Assembly: GCA_007922225.1 (NCBI GenBank)
Contig: ML679956.1
Coordinates: forward strand, 14,109,049 to 14,173,048
Direction: 5' to 3'
Length of the DNA stretch: 64,000 nucleotides
Source: Emydura subglobosa
Taxonomy: Eukaryota; Chordata; Testudines; Chelidae
The position numbers and the translations under genes are program-made. How positions within the stretch are numbered: position 1 is the stretch's first letter; each line of letters begins with the position of its first letter. Positions 1-13,200 of the stretch are shown one piece after another. The notes beneath the pieces were generated by a model, which saw nothing but the letters and a program-made list of their open reading frames with translations, was not told where the DNA came from and did not search any database.

Positions 1-27
1 ATATCTGTGAGCTGCTTTGAACGGTCT

Positions 28-1860
28 CTATGAGCATGACCAAAGAAAAATAATTTGTGTTGAGGTAGGAGAAACTCTGGCCTGTAATGAGTCAAGGTCA
101 GCATCTATGAATTTCAGGTGTTGCAGGCCCAGTTCCATAAACAAATGCATTGGAGCTTTGATACCTTTGGAGCGTAAGTGCACGACCAATACTGACAGAA
201 TCTTGGAAAATACTCTCAGGGTAGACAATAGTCCAAACGGGAGTACCCTGTGCTGGTACTGGTCTTGTCCTAGAGTGAATCGGAGAATTTGTCCGTGAGT
301 TGGTAGGATTGAGATAGGAAAGTAGGCGTCCTGAAGGTCGAGGGCCAAAAACCAGTCTCCCTGTACCAACATAGGAATGATCATTGCTAGACCATCTTGA
401 ATTTTTGAGCTTTTGAGAAACTTGTTGAGAGCTGAGCTCTAATATAGGTTGCCAATCTCCCTTCCTCTTGGATATCAGAAAATAGCAGGAGTAGAATCTT
501 TTGCCTCATAGATGCTGAGATACTGATTCTATGGCTCCTAACTGGAGAGAACTGTCCGCCTCTTATCACAGTGAACACTTGTGGAAACAGTCCCTGAAGC
601 GGGACAGGAAAGGACGTTGTGGAGGGGGTACAAAAGAAAAGTGGATAAAGTACCCATTGCGAACAATCTCTAGGACCCATCGGTCTCATGTTATGCATTC
701 CCAGGTGCTGCAGAATCCTGCCAACCAGTGGCCAAATAGGTGGGTAGTGGTGGTCAGCTGTAGCAGTCGGGAGGAGTGGTCTATTGATGTCTTGAGCCAC
801 ACATCAAAATTGGATGTAGACAGCTGGGATGAGGAAGGCTGTAGACCAGATGGTTTACAGCTTGAAAATTTATTTTTCTTCCTCTATGGCTCGTAATAAC
901 CTTGAGCTGGATATTAGGAGGTATGTGGCTAGTGCTGGGGTTGCAGCATGAACTTTCTATTCTGTCCTGGCACGTAGATGTCCAGCAAACAGAAAGTGGC
1001 CCATGAATCTTTCAAGGTATGAAGGGAAGCATCGGTCTTTGTGCCTTCATAGGGCAGGTCTTCAACGGTGGACTGCACCTCCTTCAGGAAGCCCGACAGA
1101 TGAAACCAAGACGTACATCGCATCACCATTGCTGTAGAGATGGATCTGGCTGGGGTGTCAGCTGCATCAAAGGCAGATTGTAGCATTGTCTTTGCTATTA
1201 ACAGTCCCTCCTGAATAATGGTCTGAAATTGGTCATGATGTGACTCAGGCAGCTGATCAATAAAAACATTCCGTTTTAAGTAACTGACATAATAATTGCT
1301 TGGTAGTTGGCAATTTGAAACTGAAGCACGGCTGAGAAGTATACCTTCCTCCCGAACAGGTCCAGATGCTTCCAGTCCCTGTTGTAGGAAGTAGACCTCA
1401 TCTGGTGTTGACAATGGCAGGAATTAATGGTGTCCACCACAATGGAGTTGGGTGGAGGGTGGGAGAAGAGGAACTCAGTCTTTCTTGCTGGGACATAATA
1501 TTATTTGACGACCGCTTGCAGGTAGGTGCCACTGACACTGGAGTCTGCCAGATGGTTTTTGTCAGATACAGAATGGCCATGTTGATCGGAAGAGCAATCT
1601 TTGAGGAAGAGGATGAGTGAAGTATGTGAAGGAGAAGATGGTGGATGTCCTTGACTTCTTCTAGAGGTATTTAGAGTGTGTCTGCCACTCTCTTCGATAG
1701 ATCCTGGAAGAGGCAAAAGTCTGCCAGAGACAGTGGGGAGATGTGACGGCCTCATCAGGAGGAGGATGATATGGTTCTTAGAGTCCCTCCTTCCTTAACA
1801 CTCCCTTCTTGCTCCTCCACAATTTCTTCTGAAGGTTCAGAAGCCCAGGACACCATGGCA
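28..1860 (-). mobile_element. Degenerate DIRS-like retrotransposon, gag-like and RT parts
   Basis: Read on the minus strand, positions 1414-929 encode a gag-like stretch (AADTPARSIS, then DLPYEG, then LHTLKDSWAT) of the type seen in DIRS-like elements of reptiles. About 800-390 then carries an RT lead-in ending in KFKMV. Positions 384-28 carry the RT core, with GDWFLALDLQDAYF followed by LRFTLGQDQYQHRVLPFGL. The order gag then RT fits a DIRS or Gypsy-like element. The wording of the RT core, with LDLxDAYF and VLPFGL and no nearby protease, favours DIRS. The reading frame changes between blocks and stops occur, so the copy is dead. It continues beyond position 1, so the tyrosine recombinase and right-hand repeats cannot be seen. 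The 5' limit near 1860 is approximate. Confidence 0.8.
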
Positions 1861-1866
1861 GAAGAC

Positions 1867-2803
1867 CAATAGGGACACTACTTGAAGAAGAATACTTAGT
1901 TACTGGACTTTTTAGGGTCAGTGCTTCTTGGGAGGTACGGAAGTGACTGTGTTAGCTAAAGAAGCATGTGCTTTTGAAACCATATGATGGTAAATCCTCT
2001 TCTGCAATGCACATTCTCCCTTTCTCACTCTTGTTAAGGAAAAGGGACACACCAGGAAAGATTCATCAAGAAAAATCAGAGGTTCTGGACTGTGGTCATG
2101 AAGAATTTCTAAGGAAAGATGCTGTGGATAAATATACTCCCAACAGCAAACAAAAAGAAAACTAAAAGATTTCCTTTAAATACCCAAGATGCACTAAGTT
2201 CCTTAACTGTTAGAGGGATAAATGGCTTTTCTGCACTTTCAGAACCATATATTTGAACTTGGGTATAATAAAAATCCAACTTTCTATTATTTTCCTTAAA
2301 AGAACTGAGACTTCCAGCACTACCTGGTTTTCCGCTCCAAAGTTGGTGTCTAACTATTTTCTCCCGACTATTTTGCTCATGAAAGTGAGGGACTCACCAG
2401 CATTAGCTAGGCATAGTGCAGGCAGGAAACAAGAAAAGTTTTCTATGTAAATTTTGTTAATACTCTTCTGCAACACCCCTGATTTTATATGTAAGTTTAG
2501 AGAAGTGGGTAAAGAGAAATCAGGAGGAAACCAAAGTCGTCTTCATGTTGGATCTCACATACACTGGCTTTATGTTTTTAGACGCTTTATAAACCAATGG
2601 AGGTTTTTTAAGATTCATTTTGTAGATGTATCTTTTTTGCAGTTTGTTTTTAATTGCCAACTGTATGCTTCCTTCATACTTTCTAAATCCAACCTTCATC
2701 CCCACCTTAGAAATAAGCATAATATAGGATACAACACTCAAGTGTGTTTTATATACCAAATCTGAATCCATGGCAAATGTTTAGAACTGAAGTATAAAAC
2801 ACT
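1867..2803. other. AT-rich unassigned DNA downstream of the CNOT10 exons in view
   Basis: No exon, RNA gene or repeat family was recognised here. If CNOT10 continues leftward this stretch is intron 12 sequence. Confidence 0.5.
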
Positions 2804-3625
2804 AAGGGCTTGTCTACACTTAAAATGCTACAGGAGCATAGCTGCCCGGCTGCAGCTGTAGTGCTTCAGTGTAGACACTCACTACAGCAACTAACTACAG
2901 AACCTCTCTCTCACTACAGTGGCACAGCTGCACTGGTAGTCTGTAGTTAGTCAGTCTGCCTTCCTGGGTAGCTAGCTCAATGGATTCTCCCATCAACCTA
3001 AAGCTGGCTACATGGTGGGTTATGTCAGCATAGCTATGCCGATATAAGTATAGACTAGGGATGTAAAAGTCTAACTATTTAAATGGTAAATCAGCTGTTT
3101 AAACATTATAAACAGCTGATTATGTTTAAACTGGGGGGAGGCGGTGCTGGGCTCACAAGGAGGCACACAGCCAGCGGTAGGGGGTGGAGGGGGAGGGGTA
3201 GCTGCAGCTGGGCTCTAGCCAGAGCAGCTGGGAAGCTCTAGCTCACAGACCAGCAGGGGTAGCCACAGCTGGGCTTGGCTTTCTGCAAGCCAGAGCAGCT
3301 GGGGAGAGAGGGGGAAGAGGGTAGACGCACCTGGGCTCAAAGCAAAGGATCTGAGCAACTCTAGCTCGCAGGAGGCACAGAGTCCAGTGCAGCTCCCCCC
3401 CCCCCCAGTGCAGAGCTGTGGGCAGTCCAGCTGGGCTCAGCTCAGCTCCCTGCCAGCGACAGCTGCCCAGCTATGGCTCTGCAGCAGAGGAGCTGCAGCT
3501 AGGCAGCTCTTGCTTGGCAGTGAGGAGCAGAGCACAGCTCCCCCCATGTTTAAACATTCAATTTTCAGAACATTTAAATAGATTTTTTTGAACGAGTTTT
3601 TACATCACTAGTATAGACCAGGCTT
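2804..3625. mobile_element. Short non-autonomous DNA element (host of a nested insertion)
   Basis: The left end reads AAGGGCTTGTCTACACT and the right end reads GTATAGACCAGGCTT, whose complement resembles the left end. This AGGGCTTGTCTACACT-type terminal inverted repeat recurs at 31.9, 41.5, 43.9 and 56.9 kb in this window, so it marks a dispersed short element family. It has no coding capacity. A second element (3056-3610) sits inside it. No clear target duplication was found, so the outer limits are approximate. Confidence 0.65.
3056..3610. mobile_element. Nested hAT-type non-autonomous element with 8-bp TSD
   Basis: The element is bounded by TAGGGATGTAAAA on the left and the complement of TAGTGATGTAAAA on the right. 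It is flanked by a perfect 8-bp duplication, GTATAGAC, at 3048-3055 and 3611-3618. An 8-bp target duplication with TAGGG-type ends is the hallmark of hAT transposition. The interior (3130-3550) is GC-rich with repeated CAGCTGGG/AGCTCTAGCTCAC-like units and includes a run of ten Cs. It inserted into the short element at 2804-3625, giving a relative age order. Confidence 0.85.
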
Positions 3626-3626
3626 G

Positions 3627-4031
3627 AGAATTACAGAAGTACGTTCGCTCCCAGGGTGGCTGGGAAAACGAAAACCACCCTCAAACACAATTAACATTTG
3701 TAGAACATAAGTAAAGACAGTGAAAACAGTCATAAAAATCTATTTAATTGTTCAAGGGGTTTTATTTGTTTTGTTTTTAAAGAAAAGAAGTGTTTAATGG
3801 TGGAAGTCCAGTCATTAATTTTTCCTCAGGTTTGCTTGACAATATTTAAAACTGCTATTAGTGTAAAAGACCTACTTTGCATGGAGACTTTGTATGTGTT
3901 TGAGATTACCTCTTCCATTCTTTATTTTTCTGCCTGTCAAACTACAGGACAGGCAATAGGCACAGAAATCTCATCCAAATACTGTAGACTAAAGGTTTTT
4001 AAAATAATGAACCAGCTACAATTGTGGTTAC
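3627..4031. other. Start of CNOT10 intron 12
   Basis: This is sequence immediately after the exon 12 donor (reading on the minus strand). No further CNOT10 exon or known repeat is visible. Confidence 0.5.
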
Positions 4032-4208
4032 CTGCATGCTTCACTGCTTTCACTGTTCTCTGCGTTTCCCCCCAACTGGTTATTAGTTTTTGATCCATTT
4101 TCCTGCTTTGGCTCCTGCTGATCTTCAGGCAGCAACAGCAAGGCATTTCTTAGACAAATCGCTGCAAACTCCATACTGGCTACCGGGATAGCTGAAGACT
4201 GCCCATCA
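4032..4208 (-). CDS. CNOT10: CNOT10 exon 12
   Basis: This is a 177-nt exon with acceptor TTTCAAG and donor GTAACC. It reads [20 protein letters not shown], then [16 protein letters not shown], then an Asn/Ser/Glu-rich tail ending ESSEAC. It holds a TPR helix followed by a likely disordered linker. It ends in phase 2, so the gene must continue to the left. Confidence 0.95.
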
Positions 4209-7200
4209 CTTGAAAGATGGAAGTTAAATAGTAAATACACTAATATTATTGCTACTTCATTTAAAAAAAAAAGATACAGTGCTCTAGAAAGAGTGATTTC
4301 AGGAAGACACAGAACAACTTTGTCCTATGGGACCAGTGGAAGATTAATTTCATGCTTCAATAAGTTATGTTTAAATATTCACTTTATGCATTCAACAAAA
4401 TGATTAGATCCTAATTTAGAGATTGATCCTGCAAGTGCTCATCTATGGAAATCCCATATATTCTAAAACTCCCTAGATGGAGTGCTGATAAAATAAGATC
4501 CTTTGGTTACAAAATTCTGGGTCATTTTGTTCTTTTGTTTATACACCTCGGCTTGTAAAGAACTAAACATAGCCTCAGTGCTCATACAAGAAAACAAGAT
4601 GTGCAAGAGTAACAATATACATGCACACATTATATTATGAAGCCTGAAGACAATGGCCAATAAATTCTACCACTTGAGAAGTACAGGCAATTCAAATATA
4701 ATCTCACTTCAAGTGTTATGGCTTTTACATGATGAGGTAATTAAGCTAACAAGTCATAAACCTACTAGATCCCTACTCTAGGCTACTTTCTAGCATAGAG
4801 GTTTTGCGATAATCATTTCCCTTTCCATAAACAAATTAACATGCAACTAGTTGGAATGCATGAAGTTGAGAGAGAGATCAAGTTAGGAAGTGGGCCAACT
4901 AAAACTTGAGCTTCATTAAATATACAAATAAGCCCTCTATTGGCCATTACAGCAACAGCATCCAACACAACAGCATCCCATCCTTGTAAACATTTCAGCA
5001 CGAGTATCTTTAATCATATGCATAGTCCCATATAAATCAATGAAAATACTCACATGAGTAAAGTTTCTGTGTTTAAAAACAGAACCGTTTTGAATATTTT
5101 TTTCTGGTGAACAGCCACACACTTTACAGAGTTGAGCAGAAAGTAACAGAGTACAGAAAAAGTGTGTACTCACTTATAAACAATGTTCTGTATTGATTGT
5201 GATGCAAGGACTATTTTACGGTGATAGCCTTGACCTACTATAGATTGCACAATTCCTTTTTTGCTTGGAAGACCTTTAGTTTCTTGTTCTGATGTCTAAA
5301 GGAAGAAGGATTGAAAATATCAGTGAGGCTGAACATGTAAGATTCTTGACATAATAGCTGCAGGGCTGACAGAACATTACAAACACTACATGTACATTAC
5401 TGAACCCAGCTAACCTGTGTTAATTTGCAATTTGTCTGGATAATAGAGTACTCCAGAAAGTTATACCATCTTTCATAACTTTTGGAGAATAAGTAACTTT
5501 TCATTTGTCTTTGCAATATACAGTTTTATGATACCCCAACTAACTTCAAATTATCAGAGATAATCCCTGAATTTTCTTCAACAGTCTACTGACAGTTTTT
5601 CCTCTGTCATGAAAAGAAAAATGAACCATAAGTAATTTTCAAAAAAGTCAAATTTAGAATTGCTAGGACATTAAAAAAATTTCACATTATATGCAGCTGA
5701 ATAATCTAAGATAGCAATATTTATGTAGTAGACATCTGTCCACTTCATTACACGGTATTCAAAACGGTCTTTCGAAAAGTTGGTCTCAAAACTCATTCCA
5801 TAGGGAGAATGAGTGATATTGTGGCGATATTTAAAATTACCCTGAATTAACTTGTTAAATTTTGCCTACTGGGGGGAAAATAAAAAACCCAGTATGAAAT
5901 CCATACGGTGGGAGAGAAGCAGTAAATCTCTCTTTGGATATACACTTGGGAGGTCATAAAAATCAAGAGAGAGGTCAGGAATATTGATCATTATCTCAAC
6001 AGCATATTTAGAGATCTTTTGCCGGGACTTGTCTAGTAACTGTCTGTTAGCAATAAGATCTCATTTAGAGAGCAACATTCTCCTTAGCAAAGTTATAAAG
6101 AAAAGATGGGTGAGATTATCTCTGTTATTGAACCAACTTCTTCTGGTTCTCTTTCACCAACAGAAATTGGTCCACTAAAAGATATTTCCTTACCCACCTT
6201 CTCTTACTAATATCCTGGCACCAATATGACTACAATACTGCAAACATATTTACAAAGACTCACACTAGATCCTTTCAGAAGTTTTATTATAATCTGCTAG
6301 ACTACCGATCTGATAATGAAGTATTTTTTATAGTCCATGTTTTTTATCTAAATAAAAATAAAAGTTCTCCAACAATGCAGAAATGCTGCAGAAAAAGGGA
6401 ACTTTCTTCCCCCTATATTTTCTAATAGTAACAAAAGTAAATCCTCATACATTTAATTATCCTCCAGGCATAAAATATAACTTTAAAAAGATACCACATA
6501 TTTAAGTATGCAGGAAGACCCCCATGAGTTCTGTTCCAGGAGCAGACCCAGATTAAAGCATAAACACTATATGCCTGCACACAGGGCACCAGCTTCTGAA
6601 TATATGACAACTTCACAATCTAAGCCTTTTTCTTTTTTATTAATTACATGAAAAAAAAAACCTATGTTAAAAGAAAATTACTGAGGTTGTGAAGTCAAGG
6701 ACTCAAAGTTGGGAAATGCAAAAATTAAGGTAGTCTGTGAAAACTTAATTCAGCTACCTCATGTGTACGCATCATGCTACAGTGTTTACATGATCACATA
6801 CTATTTTTTCTACAGCTCCCTTGCCTCATTCTGTGCACAAAATGGACAGTGCTTACCGAAAAAACAACTATTCAATGTCCCGTTCCCTCCTTCCCCATTG
6901 TTCTGTATGTGGCTCCATGCCTTATTTACTACATACTATTCAAACCCCACTCTGAAGATAGAATGACTAATTTCCCCCATGGGATGTTCTACGGTACCAA
7001 TCACTATAGTATCTGAGTGCTTCACAAAAAGAATAATTTTCACAACACTGTTATGGGATGAAGGGGGTTATCATCCCCATTTTCCAGCTAGGGAACAGAT
7101 ACACAGAGATATTAAGGTCAAAAGTGTCCATTAATTTTGGGTGTCAAATTTGAGTTGCCCAGGACCTGATTTTTCGAAGTTCTTAGCATTATCCAGCATC

Positions 7201-10200
7201 TTATATATTCCAAGAACAACTTCCATTGACTTCACATGCAGCTGTGAAGAATCAGTCACAGGGTCTCAAGTTTGGCATCCATAACCACAGTGTTAGTGAC
7301 CACATGTGAAAAGTGAGGTTTAAGAAACTTGCCTAACATCAGACAGGAACTCTGTGGCAAATGCAGGGATAGAATCCAATCTTCAGCATTGCTTTCAACT
7401 GTCTTAACCATGAGACCATCCTCTCTCTTCCTGAAGTCCCCTGCCTCATTTATTACACACTTTCGGATTACTTGATTCTTTACCTCTGACTGCCCTGCTT
7501 CCTTTTCCCTCCCCTGCATTCGTTGTCCCCCATAGTCAATTGATGCATGGGTCCAATGGTCATTCAAGGGGAGGAAGTTTAGTTTTGGGCGGGCCTACAG
7601 CTGCCTTTCCCCAATACTTCAAATAGTACAAACCTTCCAACTTCTGCAGCAAATGAAGTCTTACAAACAAGTCTTTTTCACTATACAACCCTAATTTATC
7701 CCCAGAGCAGGTCCATCCTGTGCCCTGAATGAGGCAGGAGTCCTGGGCAAAAATAGCATGTAATTAAAGACTATTATAATGCACATGTGCAAAGTGGCTG
7801 AATTAAGGTTCCACAGGCAACCTTAATCCTGGCATTTCCTAACTTTTGAGCGCTTGACTTTGCAACCTCAGCTTTTTAATGCAGTTTTGTATGTGTAATT
7901 TCCTAGGTATTTAAAAAAAAGCCAACTAAAAACCAGAAATTCGATCATGTGAAAACATCTTGACCTTTTAGGGGTTATCAGCATTGTTGGAACCTTTAGA
8001 TCTACTAGAAGATGTGACATATGCTTTGTCAGTCTGTTTCACAAATATTTGCTGACAATAGAGGAATGCTAAAACTCAGCAATATTGAGTTCAATTCCAG
8101 GTCCTGGAGAGGAGTGTGCTCTTGCAGGCCCAGGCCCTTCCCTCCTGATCCCCTCAAGCCAGACTCCTCTTGCCTGTGATCCCTCCAACCTGTCCCTGTG
8201 CCAGTCCCATCTCCTCATGCAAGTTTCTTCCCCAAACCTAGCTCCTAATCCCCCAGTTCCAATCCTCGTCTCCTTCTCTCCTTGTCCAAATCCCAGTCTC
8301 TCTCCCCATGCCCCCTGCAAACCTTGGTTCCCAGTCACAGTGTTCTTTGCCACACTCCTCATCCTATTCTTCTTGCCCAGCCAGTCCCAGAATCTTCTCC
8401 CTTCCATGTCCCCTCTGCATTTCAATCAAGCTGCTGCTCCTCCTTCACGCTGCCTGGGTACCAGCAGGGGGAATATTGCGAGCACAGGAGAGAGTTTCCC
8501 TGCTCTCAATTCCTGTGCTGGTCCACAACAGCCAGAAACAGCAACTGTCAGAAAAGTCCAGCTCAGCCCCTGCAATCCAGGGCTAGAGTATGCTCAGTGC
8601 ACACAGAATCTTTGGAGAATTTAGCTGCCACACTCAGCTCATCCAGCATGGAAAACTTCAGCCCAAACAGTTCAAATCTGGCAAAGTTAAAAGCAACTGA
8701 AAACAAGGTCTTCTACTGAAAAGTGCCAGGCAACCTCAATTATAGTAGGCACTACCAACTCCATCTATAATAAAATAAAGTTTTGTTTCTAGCCCTCACA
8801 ATTCTGGAAAATAAGCATGGAAACATGATCCAATGCAATGACATCTGCCTGAGCCTGCAATGAGCTAAAGCAATAGCTTGGAGAGATATGAACTTCCCCA
8901 GCATCTCAATAGGGTGTTAACGCCCAACCTCAAAAAACATCGCCCCCCCAATCTGCCATCTTGACATCATTCCAGCATGGGTCTGTGTCGCAAAAGGAGA
9001 ATACTGCAGTGGACGTGGCCCACCCACTAAAATAAATACCCATAGTGCTGGGATAACTGGAGGCCCTCCTGCTGCCACCCCTGCTTCTCTTGGAAGAAGC
9101 AGAAGAGAAACCCATGCATCCGTGCTGCATTCCAAGGCCTGCCTTAATCTGGCCCTGATTCTGAGAATTTCTTGTAACACATTAAATATTTCTTTCATAG
9201 TAACATCCAGAGTCCCCTATAGAGATTAGGGCCCCATTGGGCTAGGAGCTTTACAGACAGATGTAAACAAGGTCCAATCCCAAAAGTTTTACAATTCAAC
9301 AGCAGCAACATGAAATGTGGGCAACAGGCACCATACATAAATATTTTCTATATTTGTAAGTCCGGTTATTAAGTACTATCTGATTTCTTGTATGCAACAT
9401 GAGAGCAGCAGATCTTGAGAGGGATTTGAAGGAGAAGAGAGTAGAGTAATCTAATGGAGCAGTTCAAGGACAGCATGGATGAAAGCATGAAAGTGTTTGT
9501 AGGAGCAAATCCCCCACTTCTGCTCAGGTAACAATGCAATAAAGAGAAAAAGACTGGATAAACAGCAATGGGAAGAGTTGAGTAAGTCAACAAGAATAAG
9601 AAGTTTCAACTTGATATTGTGGTAAATAGTTTCCAGAAGAGAGATTAAAGGAGAGAATGATGGCGTCAGAATGAAGGGCAGAGATGATTCGTTTTGTATA
9701 TACTGGATAAAAGTAGTCCAGATTTCAGAGAAGCCAAAGAGAAAAAGAGTGCCACAATCAAGACAGGAAGAGATGAAAGTGTGGGGCGAGTTTTGGATGT
9801 GTGGAAAGAAAGGAAAAGGTCATAGACCAGGATTCCACGCAAATCACAGTGTGGCTTGTTGCTTGTATCCTGTTCAGATTCCTATGACATGCAGTCATGC
9901 CTCTACTTTGAGAAAGGATTTATATTAGATAGAATTAAAAAAGAAGTCTTAAGGGATATAAACCAACCCTTGTGGATCAGGACAAATGCTAACCACTAAA
10001 TGACACTGGTTAGAAAGATCCTTTGTGGGCCAAGTATTCCTTAATTCTCTTCTACAGGGTTCCGCCCACCTTCTTCTAAAGCGTATAGTACTGGCTGCTA
10101 TCAGAGACAGGACACTGGACTAGATGGACCACCAGTCTGATGCAGTAAGACAACTCCTATGATTTAAATACCAACATATTCACCAGTCAATAAATACAGG

Positions 10201-13200
10201 TCACAAGAAGCCATCTAACAAATTTGTGTGTACAAACACAGCAATATACTTGCACTCAAATCTTATATCTTAGTATATGGACCTGGGATATGTGCAGGTG
10301 GAGTTTCCATTGGGACTGAGAAAGAAGGGAAAGAAATTCATCTCATTGCCACAGAGCAGCAACAGTTATGCTGTAACTGCTATTGCAGCCTCAACACTGC
10401 AATGGTCCACATAGGATGTTTATGCTCCCAAAGGAGAACTGGCCAGCAGTTTCATCTTAACCTTACTACTTCCCATCCTCCAAACTCCTTGGGTAAGTAG
10501 CCCCAGCAGAGCAGAACTCCACAGCATAGAGAAGGGTAGACCCCATGCAAGACCTTTAAATCATGTGATTCCCCTTTTCACAGTACAACTACACCAATTC
10601 CACTGGGTCAAGGAGCAACATGGCCTAAAGAGGGAGTAGGGTTTTGCTATCAGTGTGAAAGAATAATGGGAATTAAGGTCCCATGAAGTATCCATGAATA
10701 GTGGGGTGAATGAGACTGCACATTAAGGAGAGTTTGAGTTTTCACCATGAACAAGTAGCATGCTGTCTCTTGTTAGCAGATGAAGCGTCACTGCAGGCCA
10801 TTATTGATTCATTCATTAACTTTATTTTTAGCCCCAAAATAAAGTCAGAACAAAAATAGATCTAAACCAACCAGAGACTTGGAGACAACTCAGCTTCAGA
10901 GCACGTTAACGATGTCTACCAAGAATTCAAACTGAGTTAAATATGGTCTAAATGCATTACTGTCATGTAAATTTGACAGGAGAAACCATACTTCACTAAT
11001 TTCATGAACAAAGCCTATAACTTTAGTGAGGAACTGCTGTAACATGCACTTATGTTTTCCTGTTATCCCTTTCTAATATTCTAAAATAATTACCACCACA
11101 ATTTTTGACCTTACAAGTCATTTAGCTTCTGGTCCTCAATTTTTGCTTTTATAAAATGTAAATACTGCTTATCCACTCTTGTGAAGCATGCTGAGATCTT
11201 TATATTAAAAGAATCTGATATAAATTCACAATATTATTATTTGCATAACTAAATATTGCAGAAGCAGGCCTGTAACATGTACAGTACAACTCAAGAAATA
11301 TTTCTTCTTTTTGAAACGACACTGGTTTTTAGAACCAGTTTTAGTTTTGTGTGATAAGACGGCTTCTAAAGCAGACTTACTTACCCCTTTGTTGGCAGCA
11401 ATGCAGCATTCTGCTAGTCTCAACCAGAGGCGTGGGTTTGAGTGGTAAACCTGGACAGCTTCTATCAAGCATTCAAAAGCAGCTAGGGGCCTCCCAATAT
11501 GTAAAAGCTGAATTCCACAATTGTACAGCAACTCATACCGTTTATTAGTCAACAACGTACACATAGGTCTCCCTGAAAATTTCTTGCCTGTAAGAAAGGT
11601 TAGATAATATTGGGTATCCAGTTTAAGAGGTCAGAAAAGAAAGAACAATGCTGAAAAATAACTGCATCATGTAAACATTCACTAGCCTCCCTCTGTAAAT
11701 AAATTCCTCCCACCTTAGAGCTGATCTCAGAACAAATAAATGTGCCTTATTCATTATAGATTGCTTTGATCTTATTAGCTATGCTGATTACTCAGTATTA
11801 GATATGTAATACAATACAATTTAAAATTCATACAGATGCCCTTGGCGTCTCCATTATCCTCAATTTTTGTAACATTTGTAACAAATCAGTTCCCCTTTAA
11901 AAAAAAAAGGACCTGTTTTGCTATTTTAATAGAATTATAGACAGCCTCTGCCTTTTTACTGACATTATGATCTATACCACCATAATACAAACTGACAAGA
12001 ATGAATAAGCCACACAGAGAACTAGTTGTCAATAGTAAATTGTGGATTTAACATAAAATGAAGTATCACGTGGTGCAAGATTTCTTGTCTGAAAAAAAAA
12101 TACGCCTGGTTAACACACTGAGTTGTAATTAGGAGATACTGTATCATGAATCATTTAAAACTTCCCAGGCTTTTTTTAAATCTTTGATTATATCAAAGTT
12201 GGTGTTGGATAAACATAACGGAATCAGACTGATACAAACCCGGAGCATTCTCTAACGAAAAAGGTCAAAATAAGTTTGTATTTAAGACAAAACCCAACGA
12301 AAATTACTTTAAATGAGAGAGACTTTCAATCTGGTGATTCGATCCATAATGTCAGCAAGACCATGAGTAATGGCTTTAATGATGTACAATAGGGCAGGAA
12401 AGCTGAGTTTATTTCAGATTCTCTTGACTGACAAATAATATAAACAAGTATAAAAATAATTACCAAAAACTTTCCACATGCTGAAGGAAGCAAGAAAATG
12501 ACAGATTACATCATCTATTAACTGCCTGCTTGTCAGAAAAGTTTGAAATCAAAATACATTCAAAATTCCCTTCCTTCCTACTCTGTCCTTTGTGGATCAT
12601 TGAACGGTAGTTACTAAAAAGAAATACTAATACAAGCTCTTCAGTAATAGTTAATTTGAATCCACTCACTCCATCACCCTTTTCATCTGTTACAAGCCTT
12701 ACCTGGATCTGTGCTACCAGTTCCTAGTTGTGCACATGCATTATCATTTTCCTGCAGGGCCTTTTTAAAGTAGAAAATTCCTAAATTGTGCTTTCCCATA
12801 GCAAAATGAATGCAGCCGAGATTGTTCCAGAACATGCACCTTAGGCATTCACCTGAGAGAATAGCAAAATATCAAAATCGAAACATTTTTACAGCTCAGG
12901 ACATTATGTCTATTTTAGCAAGATACCCCTGTGAGAAGCTAAACTACATAATAGATCATACCATACTGTGTTAAGACTAGTCAACAATAAGGCAATAAAT
13001 TAACCACCTAGTATTTCTGTGTACCATTTTACTTCTTTTGAACACATGATGTTATTTAATTGATAAGTTGCAAGGGCTTTGGCGAGCTTCTCATGCATCA
13101 TGTTCTAGAACAGCAGGGTATAAAACCACTTTGGCAGATTTCAGTTTACAGCACATTAATCTGAAATTTCTCTTAGTACTTCATGTGTAAACACTTGCAG

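Larger units (their letters stand above)
5296..11384. other. CNOT10 intron 10, repeat-bearing
   Basis: This 6.1-kb intron has no extra exon that I can recognise. It holds an ancient SINE/L2-like tail (6995-7450), a pyrimidine-rich repeat (8060-8720), an old interspersed fragment (9216-9300) and a sauropsid repeat tail (9935-10170). The rest is AT-rich and unassigned. Confidence 0.6.

Noticed and set aside
8085..8624. 179-codon plus-strand open frame with a hydrophobic segment
   Set aside because: The sequence is a C/T-rich dispersed repeat, and several overlapping frames are open for the same reason.
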